A DNA stretch of 64,000 nt from Fibrobacter sp. UWB5 (GCF_002210295.1 NZ_MWQH01000006.1:124001-188000), one strand, 5' to 3'; shown: positions 24,716-34,018, numbered from the stretch's first letter. Notes: generated by a model not told the origin, from the letters alone. A program made the numbers and translations.

Positions 24716-24800
24716 AAGAGGGAGAGGGATTCGAACCCTCGTTACCGTGAGGTAAACACGCTTTCCAAGCGTGCGCCTTCAACCACTCGGCCATCCCTCC
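24716..24800 (-). tRNA. tRNA-Ser (anticodon GGA)
   Basis: Reading the minus strand, the acceptor GGAGGGA, then TGGCCGAGTGG for the D arm, and an anticodon stem-loop with TTGGAAA (anticodon GGA) are present. A long variable arm typical of serine and GAGGG/CCCTC around TTCGAAT for the T arm complete it. CCA is not encoded. The acceptor pairs G1 with U72 and the discriminator base reads U, both unusual for serine tRNA. Confidence 0.93.
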
Positions 24801-24905
24801 AGGATGTGCGCCAAATATACCATTTTATTTTTCGTTTGTCAACCATTTTTGCCGTTTTTTTGCAATTTTTTGCAAAAAAAGCAAAAAATAATGACAACAT
24901 ACACC

Positions 24906-26597
24906 CTACGATCTGTTCAGTTCGTCCCACACGACCTGCATAAGCGGTTCAATGGTCTTCGCGGTGAAGTCAAACTTGATGTTTGCGGCGGCAAAAAGCT
25001 CCGGTAACGGGCGGCTGTCGCCCAAACTTTCGGCCTTGAACAGGTCATCGATGGCCTTTTTCGGGTCTTTTTTGAAGTTTGCCCACACCTGGAGCGCCCC
25101 GAGCTGGGCAATTCCGTATTCGATGTAGTAGAACGGGCATTCGAACAGGTGCAACTGCTTTTGCCAAAGGTTGTTGCGCACGGCTTCGAATCCGGAGTAG
25201 TCCACGCCCGCATCGTAGCGGTCCATGATCCCCTTCCAGATCTGTTCGCGGTCCTTGGCCGTATGGTTCGGACGGCTGTAAAGCTCATGCTGGAAACTGT
25301 CGATGCTTGCCACCCACGGGAACAGCCAAATCACGTCTTCCAGTTCGCCCTCGATACTCCTGCGGATTGCCTCGGAATCGTTGCCGTAGAAGGGCTTGAG
25401 GTTGCTCATGCCGATAAGTTCCATGCTCATGCTGGCGACTTCGGCGAATTCCGAAGGCACGTCGCGGTAAGCGAGAATCGGCTGGTTTGCGAGCGCATAC
25501 TGGTGGAATGAATGGCCCGATTCATGCAATAGCGTGTAAATGTCGCGGTCGGTTTCGGCCGAATTCATGAAAATGAAGGGGAGGCGGCTTTCGTCAAAGC
25601 CAATCTGGTAGCCGCCAGGAGCCTTGCCGAGCCTGCTATCCGGATCGATCAGCTTCTTGGCCTGCATTTCGCGGGCCCACTTGCCGGCCTGCGGGTGAAT
25701 TGATTCAAAAATCTGGTCCACCTTCTCGATGAGTTCATCGCCGTTTTGATACGGTTTGAGGGGCGGGCGTGAAAGCGGATCCACGCTCAAATCCCACGGA
25801 CGGAGCGTCTTGAGCCCCATCTTTTCGGCGCGCTTCTTGTAGATTTCCTTGAGGAGCGGGAGCACCAGCTTTTCGACACTTTCATGGAAAGCCTTGCAGT
25901 CAGCAGGGGAGTAGTCGAAACGGCGCTTGGCCAAGAAAATATAGTCGATAAAGTTCTTGCAACCCGCATTTTTTGCGATTTTGTTGCGAATTTGGAACAA
26001 CTTATCAAAAGAAGCGTCCAGAGCATCTTTATCTTTAAGGCGACGGTCCCACATGGTGCGGAATGCACTTTCACGCAAGTTGCGATCCGTTTTTTCCAGG
26101 TAGGCGCTCAATTGCTGCATGGTCTTGACGCCACCGTCAAATTCCACGCTCATGCCGCCGGTAATCTTCTGGTAGGCCTGAACCGCCATGGTTTCTTCCG
26201 TTTCAAGCGGAATATTGGCGGGGGAGAACAGATCCAAAGACACCTGCACGCTCTTGAACCATACGCCAAATTCGCCTTTCAGCTGGTCCTTGGCAGGGTG
26301 AGCCATCAATTTCTTGTTCAACTTGTCGTCAAATTCGCTCATCACGGGGTCAATATTTCCGACAAAGTCTTCGTACGCCTTGGCGGCGGCTTCATCCTGC
26401 GTATTGACAGTCATGGCCACGTAACGGCGGCTAGAAACTTCGGCCAAAACAGAACCCAGTTCGCTCCACTTTAAAATCCAGGTGCGCAAGGCATCGGGGG
26501 AGTTCGGGATATTTTCATCGAGAAGAGTCTTGAAAAGGCGAGTAACGTCTTCTACGCTATCTACATTTAAATTTTCAGGTACAAATTTTCTATTCAT
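24906..26597 (-). CDS. pepF: Oligoendopeptidase F, M3 metallopeptidase
   Basis: This 563-aa cytoplasmic zinc peptidase cleaves short peptides. The zinc motif is intact: TLLHESGHSFH (HExxH) followed by the downstream glutamate region DVPSEFAEVASMSMEL. The overall layout (long helical N-terminal domain, catalytic domain, FECPFYYIEYGIAQLGALQVW near the end) matches PepF/M3 peptidases of this size. The ATG at 26597 (MNRKFVPENLN) is preferred to a TTG nine bases upstream. It follows the lipoprotein gene at 26614 after a short gap and may share its transcript. Peptide recycling is the likely role. Confidence 0.92.
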   Translation of the reverse strand: MNRKFVPENLNVDSVEDVTRLFKTLLDENIPNSPDALRTWILKWSELGSVLAEVSSRRYVAMTVNTQDEAAAKAYEDFVGNIDPVMSEFDDKLNKKLMAHPAKDQLKGEFGVWFKSVQVSLDLFSPANIPLETEETMAVQAYQKITGGMSVEFDGGVKTMQQLSAYLEKTDRNLRESAFRTMWDRRLKDKDALDASFDKLFQIRNKIAKNAGCKNFIDYIFLAKRRFDYSPADCKAFHESVEKLVLPLLKEIYKKRAEKMGLKTLRPWDLSVDPLSRPPLKPYQNGDELIEKVDQIFESIHPQAGKWAREMQAKKLIDPDSRLGKAPGGYQIGFDESRLPFIFMNSAETDRDIYTLLHESGHSFHQYALANQPILAYRDVPSEFAEVASMSMELIGMSNLKPFYGNDSEAIRRSIEGELEDVIWLFPWVASIDSFQHELYSRPNHTAKDREQIWKGIMDRYDAGVDYSGFEAVRNNLWQKQLHLFECPFYYIEYGIAQLGALQVWANFKKDPKKAIDDLFKAESLGDSRPLPELFAAANIKFDFTAKTIEPLMQVVWDELNRS

Positions 26598-26613
26598 AAA
26601 CACCAATTTTTAT

Positions 26614-27261
26614 TTAAAAACCAATTGCTCCGACCCAGTCGCTTACAATGTTGTCCAAAACCGAGGTGCGGGCCCTGTCGGCAAGCGCCTGCTTTTCATC
26701 TTGGCTGATTTTGCGATCCTGGTCAAATTCGAGCGTAAAAGCTTCATCCCCTGCCTCAAGCGAGACGTCCATACGGCCCACGATATGGACCACATTCACG
26801 TCCATAAGCCTGAAAATTCGGCGGTCAATGGGCATTTCCGTCACAAGAATCACCTTGTTGTCGCCAGGAATGAGTTTAACCGTGTCCCGGAGCGCCACGG
26901 GAAGCTCCATCAGGGAATCCAGCACCAGGTTCGCCATCAGGCCGCGAATCCAGAGCGTATCCTTGCCCGTATTCTTGGCGTTCAGGCCAACGGTCAAATG
27001 AGCCTTGCCGATCTCCTTTTCGAGGATTCCTCGGGCGAAATCCTGCACCAGGGCAACCACGTGCGGGTTTGGCAAAAGGCCCTTCTTCAGGTCGTCCGTT
27101 TTCGGGAAAAGATCCTTGTTGATGCTCGCAGAATCCAACGAGAGCGTTTCAAATTCAAGCTTAGTCTTGGAGAGGATATCTGCCGCCGACAGTTTCTTGG
27201 TCACTGCACAGCCCGTAAAAAGCAGTGCAAGACAGATAAATGTTAAAAGAATTCTTTGCAT
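26614..27261 (-). CDS. Lipoprotein, possibly LEA-2/WHy-like fold
   Basis: This 215-aa predicted lipoprotein has signal MQRILLTFICLALLFTGC with the lipid-modified Cys at 18. The middle part (LTVGLNAKNTGKDTLWIRGL ... LVLDSLMELPVALRDT ... LIPGDNKVILVTEMPI) resembles the beta-sandwich of LEA14/WHy domains, in which a non-polar strand set follows an N-x-N-like turn. That match is tentative. It precedes pepF in the same direction. No function can be assigned. Confidence 0.6.
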   Translation of the reverse strand: MQRILLTFICLALLFTGCAVTKKLSAADILSKTKLEFETLSLDSASINKDLFPKTDDLKKGLLPNPHVVALVQDFARGILEKEIGKAHLTVGLNAKNTGKDTLWIRGLMANLVLDSLMELPVALRDTVKLIPGDNKVILVTEMPIDRRIFRLMDVNVVHIVGRMDVSLEAGDEAFTLEFDQDRKISQDEKQALADRARTSVLDNIVSDWVGAIGF

Positions 27262-27444
27262 GGATTATTGTAAACTGAGTTCAAGTACAATATAATAAAA
27301 TGGATTTGACGCAAAGCTCCAATAAGGCTGTAAAGCAGAAATCTTGTGATTTTCCTCAGTCATTTTCCCCGCCCCGTTATTGCCGATAATGCGGATTATG
27401 TAAACTAAATAATCACGAAGAGAATCACACTTTTTTTCACTTTT

Positions 27445-27473
27445 TTGCGATTTTCGTGAAATTTGAGTATATT
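27445..27473 (+). promoter_or_regulatory. Promoter of the 27513-30608 lipoprotein cluster
   Basis: TTGCGA (27445-27450), a 17-base spacer and TATATT (27468-27473) give a start near 27480. GAGGAGG (27493-27499) lies 13 bases before the ATG at 27513. The rest of 27262-27444 holds no gene that I can see. Confidence 0.6.
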
Positions 27474-27512
27474 TTCAACATACAAGTTATTCGAGGAGGA
27501 CAAATCTGTTTT

Positions 27513-28181
27513 ATGCGCGCGCTATTATTTATAGCTTTATTGTTTCTTGTTTTGACAGGATGTACGAACCCGACGCAAAAGTACCATCCGTTTGACAAGC
27601 CCGAGTATAGCAAGGGCGAAATTGTCAAGTACGAAGATGCCAAAATCAACACCAGATACAGAAGTGATTTTGCCTACGAAATCAAGACTCCCGGCAGCGA
27701 AGACAGCGTAAAGTTCTATACCGCTAATCATTTCTGTTACGATCCCCAAAACAGGAATATCGTTGTTCCGCTCAAAGACCGTAATGGTTTTGAGATGACT
27801 TCCCCCGCGGATGGCCTTTTTATTGCCATCCCTAGGGATAGCGTTACCCTATGCAAAAACGGCGTCAGGAACAACTCTGATTTTGCAAGAAACCATGCAC
27901 TTCACGGATTCACCTATGGTGCTATTGTTGGAGGCGCTTTCATGGGTTTAGGAGCGCTCGCTATGGCTCCGATTTTCCTGTTCTATTCTGAAGGGGCCGC
28001 CAATGTCGGATTATTAATAGCCGGCATGGTCGGCATTGGTGCTGGAGCCGGAGGACTTATCGGCACGACGGCCGATTTGGCAGTAAACGGGAAAGCGGTC
28101 GAAGAATTTCAAGAAAGTTGTTCGGCTTATTTCACCGAAGAAGAACTTGAAAAATACCTCAACGATAATCTTTGCTACTAG
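27513..28181 (+). CDS. Lipoprotein with a glycine-rich membrane segment, unknown
   Basis: This 222-aa protein starts at the ATG at 27513 (MRALLFIALLFLVLTGCTNP), the start that gives a proper lipobox with Cys17. A longer frame upstream without a leader is rejected. A Gly/Ala-rich hydrophobic stretch at about 130-190 (YGAIVGGAFMGLGALAMAPI, GMVGIGAGAGGLIGTTAD) looks like one or two glycine-zipper membrane segments. It ends with an acidic helix. It is the first gene of a four-gene envelope cluster read in one direction. No family is recognised. Confidence 0.62.
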   Translation: MRALLFIALLFLVLTGCTNPTQKYHPFDKPEYSKGEIVKYEDAKINTRYRSDFAYEIKTPGSEDSVKFYTANHFCYDPQNRNIVVPLKDRNGFEMTSPADGLFIAIPRDSVTLCKNGVRNNSDFARNHALHGFTYGAIVGGAFMGLGALAMAPIFLFYSEGAANVGLLIAGMVGIGAGAGGLIGTTADLAVNGKAVEEFQESCSAYFTEEELEKYLNDNLCY

Positions 28182-28190
28182 GAGAATTAT

Positions 28191-29159
28191 ATGAAACACA
28201 TTACACTTGGCGTTCTCCTTTTTGCAACCACATTCGTATTCGCACAAGAAAATTCCGAACAGCCGCAGCTTGAAGATTCTTCTACCGAAGAGGCCGTATC
28301 TACTGATTCCTCTGTTACAGAATCCTCAGCTACCGATGATTCTGCACTGGCACAAACCGCTACTCTAGAAACCGCATCGGAGCAATCCCCCGCTGACGAA
28401 GCATTACCTGAACGTACTCTAGAAGGTTACCGCATTATCCGAATCCAAAAAACGGAAACTAAGGCTTTCAAGGATAGCGTTAAACGCGCTGAAAGACAAA
28501 TCGAAGAAGACAAAAAGCCCACGATTCCCTTCCGTTTTGAAGTCGGTCTATTGGCCTCTATTGGTGCAAAAGAGCTATTCGGCAGTGACCGATACGCCTA
28601 TTACGATCGTGATAGAACAAGCAAGGAAATTGAACCGGTTACATTATTCCATGGTTATCCTGTCAACGTGGGTCTAATTGCTACAATTCCCTTGAACGAA
28701 GCTACCGTCGCCATTAAAGTCGGAGCCCTCTTTGAATACACAAATCTCATTCATAACGAAGACTTTTTCCTGAAAACAAACGATTCCGACGAAAGTCCTT
28801 GGTTTGAAGAAAAAAAACGTGAGCCGGAACATGGAAATATCTCCCAGATGCGCGTGAGTTTTCCCCTGCTGTTTGCGCTAAAGGGACGAACTACCCCGGC
28901 GATGTTTGAAGTCGGTTCCAAAATATCCATTCCGATTCAAGATAAATACAAATCCGTTGATTTTGTTGACCATAACATAAGACCTGCTGTCGATGCAGCG
29001 CTTCTCATCGGAGGGTCATTCATCATCAATAAGTATTTCACATTAATGACTCATATTGAAGCTCAGTGGAGCGAAATTTACGATGATGAACTGTTTGTCG
29101 GTGTTTCGGACATCAGTCTTTTAGGCATCCACGTCGGGTTAGTATTCACACCGTTCTAA
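28191..29159 (+). CDS. Outer-membrane beta-barrel protein with acidic Ser/Thr-rich N-terminal region
   Basis: This 322-aa exported protein has signal MKHITLGVLLFATTFVFAQ, a 60-residue acidic Ser/Thr/Glu region and a short Lys-rich helix (TKAFKDSVKRAERQIEEDKK). An outer-membrane barrel of about 220 residues follows (FEVGLLASIGAKELF, VNVGLIATIPLNEATVAIKV, MRVSFPLLFALKG, AALLIGGSFIINKYF), ending in LGIHVGLVFTPF with the terminal Phe typical of barrels. It lies ten bases after the upstream lipoprotein gene. The acidic region may span the periplasm. Function unknown. Confidence 0.68.
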   Translation: MKHITLGVLLFATTFVFAQENSEQPQLEDSSTEEAVSTDSSVTESSATDDSALAQTATLETASEQSPADEALPERTLEGYRIIRIQKTETKAFKDSVKRAERQIEEDKKPTIPFRFEVGLLASIGAKELFGSDRYAYYDRDRTSKEIEPVTLFHGYPVNVGLIATIPLNEATVAIKVGALFEYTNLIHNEDFFLKTNDSDESPWFEEKKREPEHGNISQMRVSFPLLFALKGRTTPAMFEVGSKISIPIQDKYKSVDFVDHNIRPAVDAALLIGGSFIINKYFTLMTHIEAQWSEIYDDELFVGVSDISLLGIHVGLVFTPF

Positions 29160-29178
29160 GCGTTAAAGTTTTTTGTTC

Positions 29179-29817
29179 ATGAAAAGATTGCACCCTATTC
29201 TATTTGCACCTCTGTGTGCCTCCCTTGCCTTATTGTGTGCTTGCGGCGACATTGTTGATATATCTTCTGAAGAAAGCTACAGTCAAAAATGCAGTAGCAG
29301 CGCTGATTTTGATGGATTCCAGAAAGATTTCGGTGGCTACAAAGAGGGCAAAAGTATCCCTTACAAGCATTCGGACGGATACCTGTTTTCGCTCACGGTA
29401 ACCAGCAGGACAAAGGAATTTGATTCCGCCTGTCAAAAGCATATGAACACCGTGCTGGAATCCCCCTACCCCATCTATTATATTTCAGTTTCTGCGACAG
29501 CACCCACCTTTTACTACAGTGAACTGGACCAGCTGCGTAACGACGCCGTCGTGGTCAAAGTCGGGCAATACACTTTTGCACTCCAGAATCCCAAAGGCCT
29601 CGATTCTACCAAAGTCAGCACCATGGAAATCAATGGGGTCAAATACACGGATGTCGCCGTCAGCAACGGTCGCAAATACAAGCAGCCCTACACAAGTGTA
29701 AACCAATACTCAACCGAAGAATCTGATGCAAAGCTGTATTACCAGACCAAAAAAGGCATTCTGAAAATCGAATTGGAAGACGGCAGCTCTATTGCCATCA
29801 ACGAGGGGGATAAATAA
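29179..29817 (+). CDS. Lipoprotein, unknown
   Basis: This 212-aa predicted lipoprotein (MKRLHPILFAPLCASLALLC, then ACGD) has its lipobox Cys near residue 22. The start is the ATG at 29179 rather than the TTG at 29173. The mature part is mixed alpha/beta with Ser and Tyr-rich segments (YKHSDGYLFSLTVTSRTKEF, YYISVSATAPTFYYSE). I do not recognise it. Its TAA overlaps the next ATG by one base, so the two lipoproteins are translationally coupled. Confidence 0.58.
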   Translation: MKRLHPILFAPLCASLALLCACGDIVDISSEESYSQKCSSSADFDGFQKDFGGYKEGKSIPYKHSDGYLFSLTVTSRTKEFDSACQKHMNTVLESPYPIYYISVSATAPTFYYSELDQLRNDAVVVKVGQYTFALQNPKGLDSTKVSTMEINGVKYTDVAVSNGRKYKQPYTSVNQYSTEESDAKLYYQTKKGILKIELEDGSSIAINEGDK

Positions 29818-30608
29818 TGAAAAAAGCGTTCTTCCTTGTATTGAGCGGGATGCTCTTTTGGGCTTGCAGCAATGGTGACGATTCGTCTGAACGTGGTATC
29901 CCCCACGACTTGCAGGTCATCCTAGACGGCGAAAAAGGATTCAGCCCCGATACCGTTATATACCTCGCCGACTCCGTCAAGTTTATCGATATGCTGACCC
30001 AATCGGCTGACTTTGACTTAAGCGGTCATCCGGGATTGGACTATATTGTCAAGGGGATGACTTCTGGCATCGATATCCAATTGCAGGTGCTCCCAGGGAA
30101 TGACGAAATCATTGTCAGTTGCTACCAGAGTTACGAAAAAAGAGTCGTTTTCAGCGAGCCGAAGCTTCCGGCAGAACAGGACGGTTTCTCCCTGAAGATG
30201 TTGGATTCCGTCAAAGCCGGCGATTCCGTGTTTTATGATGTCTTGAAATTCGATGCAACCGACGCCACCAACAACCCGTGCAATATTTCCGCTTTCTATT
30301 ACGGGATTCACGATGGTTTAGTAAAAGTCGTAAGCAAGAACGAAGTCGAGATGAACCGTGTGCCAGCCAAGGCCTATGAAGATGCTATGGACCGCAGGGA
30401 AAAAGAACGCGCCCTGGCAGATTCCATTGCTCAGGCAGTCGCCGATTCCATTATCCAAGCGAATACGCCAGTTGAGAAAGACGGCTCCGACGATTCATCC
30501 ATCGAGATTCCACAAGAAATCCTGGACCTAGCCGATTCCGTTTCAAACTGCATCAAGAAGGCCTATTCTTCCGGGTCGCTTTCGGCGATAAAAAATTGCA
30601 AGATTTAG
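29817..30608 (+). CDS. Lipoprotein, unknown
   Basis: This 263-aa predicted lipoprotein is the last gene of the 27513-30608 cluster. Signal and lipobox are MKKAFFLVLSGMLFWACSN (Cys17). The body includes YIVKGMTSGIDIQLQVLPG and a helical, charged stretch (YEDAMDRREKERALADSIAQ AVADS, read as one helix), then a Cys-containing end (VSNCIKKAYSSGSLSAIKNC). No family match comes to mind. The start overlaps the stop of the preceding gene by one base. Confidence 0.58.
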   Translation: MKKAFFLVLSGMLFWACSNGDDSSERGIPHDLQVILDGEKGFSPDTVIYLADSVKFIDMLTQSADFDLSGHPGLDYIVKGMTSGIDIQLQVLPGNDEIIVSCYQSYEKRVVFSEPKLPAEQDGFSLKMLDSVKAGDSVFYDVLKFDATDATNNPCNISAFYYGIHDGLVKVVSKNEVEMNRVPAKAYEDAMDRREKERALADSIAQAVADSIIQANTPVEKDGSDDSSIEIPQEILDLADSVSNCIKKAYSSGSLSAIKNCKI

Positions 30609-30619
30609 ATTAAATGGCC

Positions 30620-31399
30620 TTACTGAAGGCCATAAACGCTGTCTTCAAACTTGAAATACGTGAAATCTTGTAAGGTATCGGGAACAACGATCCGGAACCT
30701 GCTGCTATAGCATTGGCATTCCTTTGTCGAGCGGATTTCCGCAAGATTCACGGACAACGTGTCTCCCAAAAGTTCATAGGATAAATCCGCATCAACTTCG
30801 CATAGTTCTCTTTTCAAGAATTCTATTTTGGCGGGCCCGTTACTAGCTTTAATCAACTTGGCCGTTTTACTACTATCCGGACTCATTTTTGCAACGTCTG
30901 GTATCGACAGACATTCCTCAAACGTAATGGACGGAACATCCTGATTCACCTCGGCCGCCTTGATGGAATCCAAGTTGACTCGAACGGGCTGCACGCAAGT
31001 GACGGTCATAATCGATGGCGGAGGGCACACGCCTTCCGCTAACTTATGAACTCTCTCCGTACCGTTTTCGATGTAGATTGTATCTACGCAACAGGCTGCG
31101 GGATTATAGTTGCCCCCATCAAGCCAAGAACTACTCAACGGCGGCAAGAAGACACTTGACGAAGACGGTTCCTGTGATTCGCTTGATTGCGGCTGCGTTT
31201 CACTTGACTGCGGAATGGCGTCAGCACTTGATGCAGGAATTTCGCTTGAGGCCGGAACAACATCTTCTTTTGAAGAAGATGAAATATCCGGCGTTGCGAT
31301 AGTAGCCGATGGTGCGCTAGAATTGTCGTCAGAGCAAGCCGAAAAGAGAGCTGCAAGCCCAAACAAAACCCCAATTGCAGGCAACACTTTGTTTTTCAT
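30620..31399 (-). CDS. Cys-rich lipoprotein with Ser-rich linker, unknown
   Basis: This 259-aa predicted lipoprotein starts at the ATG at 31399, with GAGGAGGGGG just upstream and signal MKNKVLPAIGVLFGLAALFS before AC. Longer starts upstream would hide the signal. A Ser/Pro/Gln linker of about 60 residues (SSSSKEDVVPASSEIPASSA type) leads into a domain with several cysteines (NPAACCVDTIYIENG, GVCPPPSIMTVTCVQP, CQCYSSRFRI). It shares style with the lipoprotein at 44497-45456 (paired Cys, CxC near the end). It converges with the 29817 gene. Confidence 0.6.
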   Translation of the reverse strand: MKNKVLPAIGVLFGLAALFSACSDDNSSAPSATIATPDISSSSKEDVVPASSEIPASSADAIPQSSETQPQSSESQEPSSSSVFLPPLSSSWLDGGNYNPAACCVDTIYIENGTERVHKLAEGVCPPPSIMTVTCVQPVRVNLDSIKAAEVNQDVPSITFEECLSIPDVAKMSPDSSKTAKLIKASNGPAKIEFLKRELCEVDADLSYELLGDTLSVNLAEIRSTKECQCYSSRFRIVVPDTLQDFTYFKFEDSVYGLQ

Positions 31400-31482
31400 A
31401 ATCCCCCTCCTCAATGGGAATACCCCTAATATATAATTTTCTAAGGCATCCATCAAAAAAATGCTTAACGGACGCGATGAAA

Positions 31483-33759
31483 TTATCTTGCAATGCGGAT
31501 GCTCTGGATTTTGCCGGAGGTACGGTTGCGTAGGATGTACACGCCAGAGTTCTTCACTTCGTTGGAAGTCTTGAGGATTTCCTTGGCGGCATCGAAACCG
31601 TAGGCCGAAAGTCTGCCCAGGCGTACTCCATGCAAATCAAGGACGTCGTAATTCTGGAGCGTATTTTGCTCTAAGTGGAGCTTGCCGCCGATATTCCCGT
31701 TATTTTTATCGCTAATGGCAATCGTCTGTTCAAAAGCAGCTGAATCCAACGAATCCAGCGGATGTCTAGGAAAGCCTTTGTCGTACCACATGTTCTTGGC
31801 GTCGTAGAAGTGTTCGTTGAAATATTCCTTGAGCCAGGTCATTGCAGGGCGGTCTACCCCATCCTTGATAAGTCCGGGATTCGATTCATCTGCCCATACA
31901 CTGGCTCCGACTTCGTAAAGGTAGCCCCAAAGGTTTACACCTGCAATGTATTCCGATTCCATAAAGAGCGGGATATGTTCGGAATAGCATGCTTTTTGGA
32001 GGCTGTCGTTATTCGTACCGACGCTATATTCAGTGATAAACAACGGAAGCTTTATTTTGTCGTAGATTTCCTGAATGCCGTTTTGAATGCGTTCGGAGCT
32101 AAAACATTGCGCTTCCGGGCCGGATCCTTGGACGAGTGTGGCGAAAATGATTTGGTACGCATCGACGGGTGCGCCCTGCTCCTGGATTTTTTTGATAACT
32201 TCGGCGCCTTGATTGTTTTTCCAGCCGTAATCATCGTAGTCGTTCAAAGTTAGGATTGCTTTGGGCCAGCGCTTGCGAGCCATCTTGAACGCCGTGGCTA
32301 TGAATTTGTAGTCATCATTGTCGCCACCGAGAGCTTCGATGATTTTATTGCCGCTCCCGAATCCAGAATGATAATGACCATAGCTGTCGCGGGAACCTCC
32401 GTTTACCACCTCGATCATGTAAGGTGCGGGGTAACGCATGGCAGCTTTGTCGAACCAGTTTTCAACGGCTTTCTTGGTTTCGTCTATATCAAGGTTGTAG
32501 AGCCAGCTGGGGGTATGGGTTCCCCAAAGCAAGCTACGGAAATTGAAATTTACTTTGTTTTTTTGCGCCCAATAGTAGATGCGGTCGCAGCCAGACCAGT
32601 CGTACTCGCCACGCACTTTTTCAATGACGGCCCAAGAGCACGCATTTTCAGGCGAAACCTGGTTCCAGTAGGTTTGAAAATCCTCGGGGATTTCTTGCTT
32701 GTCGGCAATCATGTTCCCGAAGAACTTGGTCGCTCCATCGGCAAGGCCACGGCCGTAACGGGCGTTCGGATTCTTGAAATATTCCTTGAGCCAGGTCAAT
32801 GCCGGGCGTTCCACACCGTCTTTGATAAGGCCGGAGTTGCCTTCTGTAAGCCATGTCTTGCCATAAACGTAGCCCCAAAGGGTAATGCCCTTCACATATT
32901 CTGTTTCCATCAACAAGGGAATATGTTCTTGGTAGCATTCCTTTTGGAAATCGTCATTGTTGGTTCCGACATCGTATTGGGTGATGTATATCGGGAGGCC
33001 GGTTTGCTCATGGGCTTCATGAAGAACGCGCTTGAGTGTCGTAGAACGGAGGCATTGATAACCAGAGCCTTGTAGTGTTGTTTCGTGGAACTGCATTCCG
33101 TAAGCATCGACGGGAGCGCCCTGGGCCTTGATTTTCTTAATTAGGTCAATCCCTTCGTTCTTTTGCCACATGATTGTGTTGTAGTCGTTATAAATCAGGA
33201 TCGCCTCAGGCCAACGCTCACGGGCCATTTTGAAAGCGGTTACCACAAATTTGTAGTCGCCATCGTCGCCGCCGAGAGCCTCAACCAGTTTGGAAGAGGT
33301 AAAACTGGAGTGGTAGTTTTTGCCCGATTTGACCGCCTCATTGACCACTTCAATCATGTCGAGGTCGGGGTAATGTTCTTTAACCGCATCAATCCAATCA
33401 GTCCAAGCCTTTTTTGTTTCGTCAATATCGAGTTTGATCAACCACTGCGGGTTTTGCGAACCCCACAAAAGTGTATGGAACGTGAAATATGCGTTGTTTG
33501 TTTTTGCCCAGTTGTAGCCGAGGTCGCAACCCGACCAGTCGTACTTGCCGCGTTCTTTTTCGACATGGCCCCAGTTGCATTCATATTCGACGGTAATTTG
33601 GTTCCAGTAAGTTCCAAAGTCGTCAGGGATTTCGCCAAAGGTAGTGGTGTTGCCTAAAAATTTGGCCGCTCCATCGGCAAGGCCTACATCAGCAAAAGAA
33701 AATGTCGATGCAGCAAGGGTTAATGCCAATGTCTTAAAGATTTTTGATATTCCACTCAT
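31483..33759 (-). CDS. Tandem GH10 xylanase-like protein with reciprocal loss of catalytic glutamates
   Basis: This 758-aa exported protein has signal MSGISKIFKTLALTLAASTF then SFA, two GH10-type domains (about 26-330 and 338-665) and a sorting-type C-terminal tail. GH10 needs an acid/base Glu in VVNEA and a nucleophile Glu in ITE.D. Domain 1 keeps Glu141 (VVNEAV) but has Gln261 (YITQYDV). Domain 2 has Gly454 (VVNGGS) but keeps Glu577 (FITEYSV). Both have LLWG where xylanases usually have VWH. Domain 2 has also lost the Q-x-H of the strand-6 motif (YQIIFAT for YGMQFHE). NDY and the late Trp/RPA.TWLKEY motifs remain. Neither domain should work as a normal retaining xylanase; xylan binding is the likeliest surviving role. 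Confidence 0.85.
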   Translation of the reverse strand: MSGISKIFKTLALTLAASTFSFADVGLADGAAKFLGNTTTFGEIPDDFGTYWNQITVEYECNWGHVEKERGKYDWSGCDLGYNWAKTNNAYFTFHTLLWGSQNPQWLIKLDIDETKKAWTDWIDAVKEHYPDLDMIEVVNEAVKSGKNYHSSFTSSKLVEALGGDDGDYKFVVTAFKMARERWPEAILIYNDYNTIMWQKNEGIDLIKKIKAQGAPVDAYGMQFHETTLQGSGYQCLRSTTLKRVLHEAHEQTGLPIYITQYDVGTNNDDFQKECYQEHIPLLMETEYVKGITLWGYVYGKTWLTEGNSGLIKDGVERPALTWLKEYFKNPNARYGRGLADGATKFFGNMIADKQEIPEDFQTYWNQVSPENACSWAVIEKVRGEYDWSGCDRIYYWAQKNKVNFNFRSLLWGTHTPSWLYNLDIDETKKAVENWFDKAAMRYPAPYMIEVVNGGSRDSYGHYHSGFGSGNKIIEALGGDNDDYKFIATAFKMARKRWPKAILTLNDYDDYGWKNNQGAEVIKKIQEQGAPVDAYQIIFATLVQGSGPEAQCFSSERIQNGIQEIYDKIKLPLFITEYSVGTNNDSLQKACYSEHIPLFMESEYIAGVNLWGYLYEVGASVWADESNPGLIKDGVDRPAMTWLKEYFNEHFYDAKNMWYDKGFPRHPLDSLDSAAFEQTIAISDKNNGNIGGKLHLEQNTLQNYDVLDLHGVRLGRLSAYGFDAAKEILKTSNEVKNSGVYILRNRTSGKIQSIRIAR

Positions 33760-33935
33760 TGCGACCCCGGATTTATTTAGGTTACAGCACGCAATAATAA
33801 AACTACCTATAATACGGAGAAAAGCATCAAATTAAAAGATTGTTTCATGGACAAACTATCAACGTAGACACTTACTGCTTCAAAAGGCGTTTTTTGCATA
33901 TTTTTCCATAAATTTGTAAAAAAATAAGGATAGGC

Positions 33936-33965
33936 TTGACAAAACCAGCTAAAATAGTATATATT
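33936..33965 (+). promoter_or_regulatory. Promoter of ruvA
   Basis: A perfect TTGACA (33936-33941) is followed by TATATA after 16 bases or TATATT after 18 (33960-33965). The ATG of ruvA is at 34019. The remainder of 33760-34018 shows no gene. Confidence 0.65.
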
Positions 33966-34018
33966 TGTGCAGTGAACAGATGTTTATGATTTAAAGCGGT
34001 TTTGAGGCATTGTAAGCA

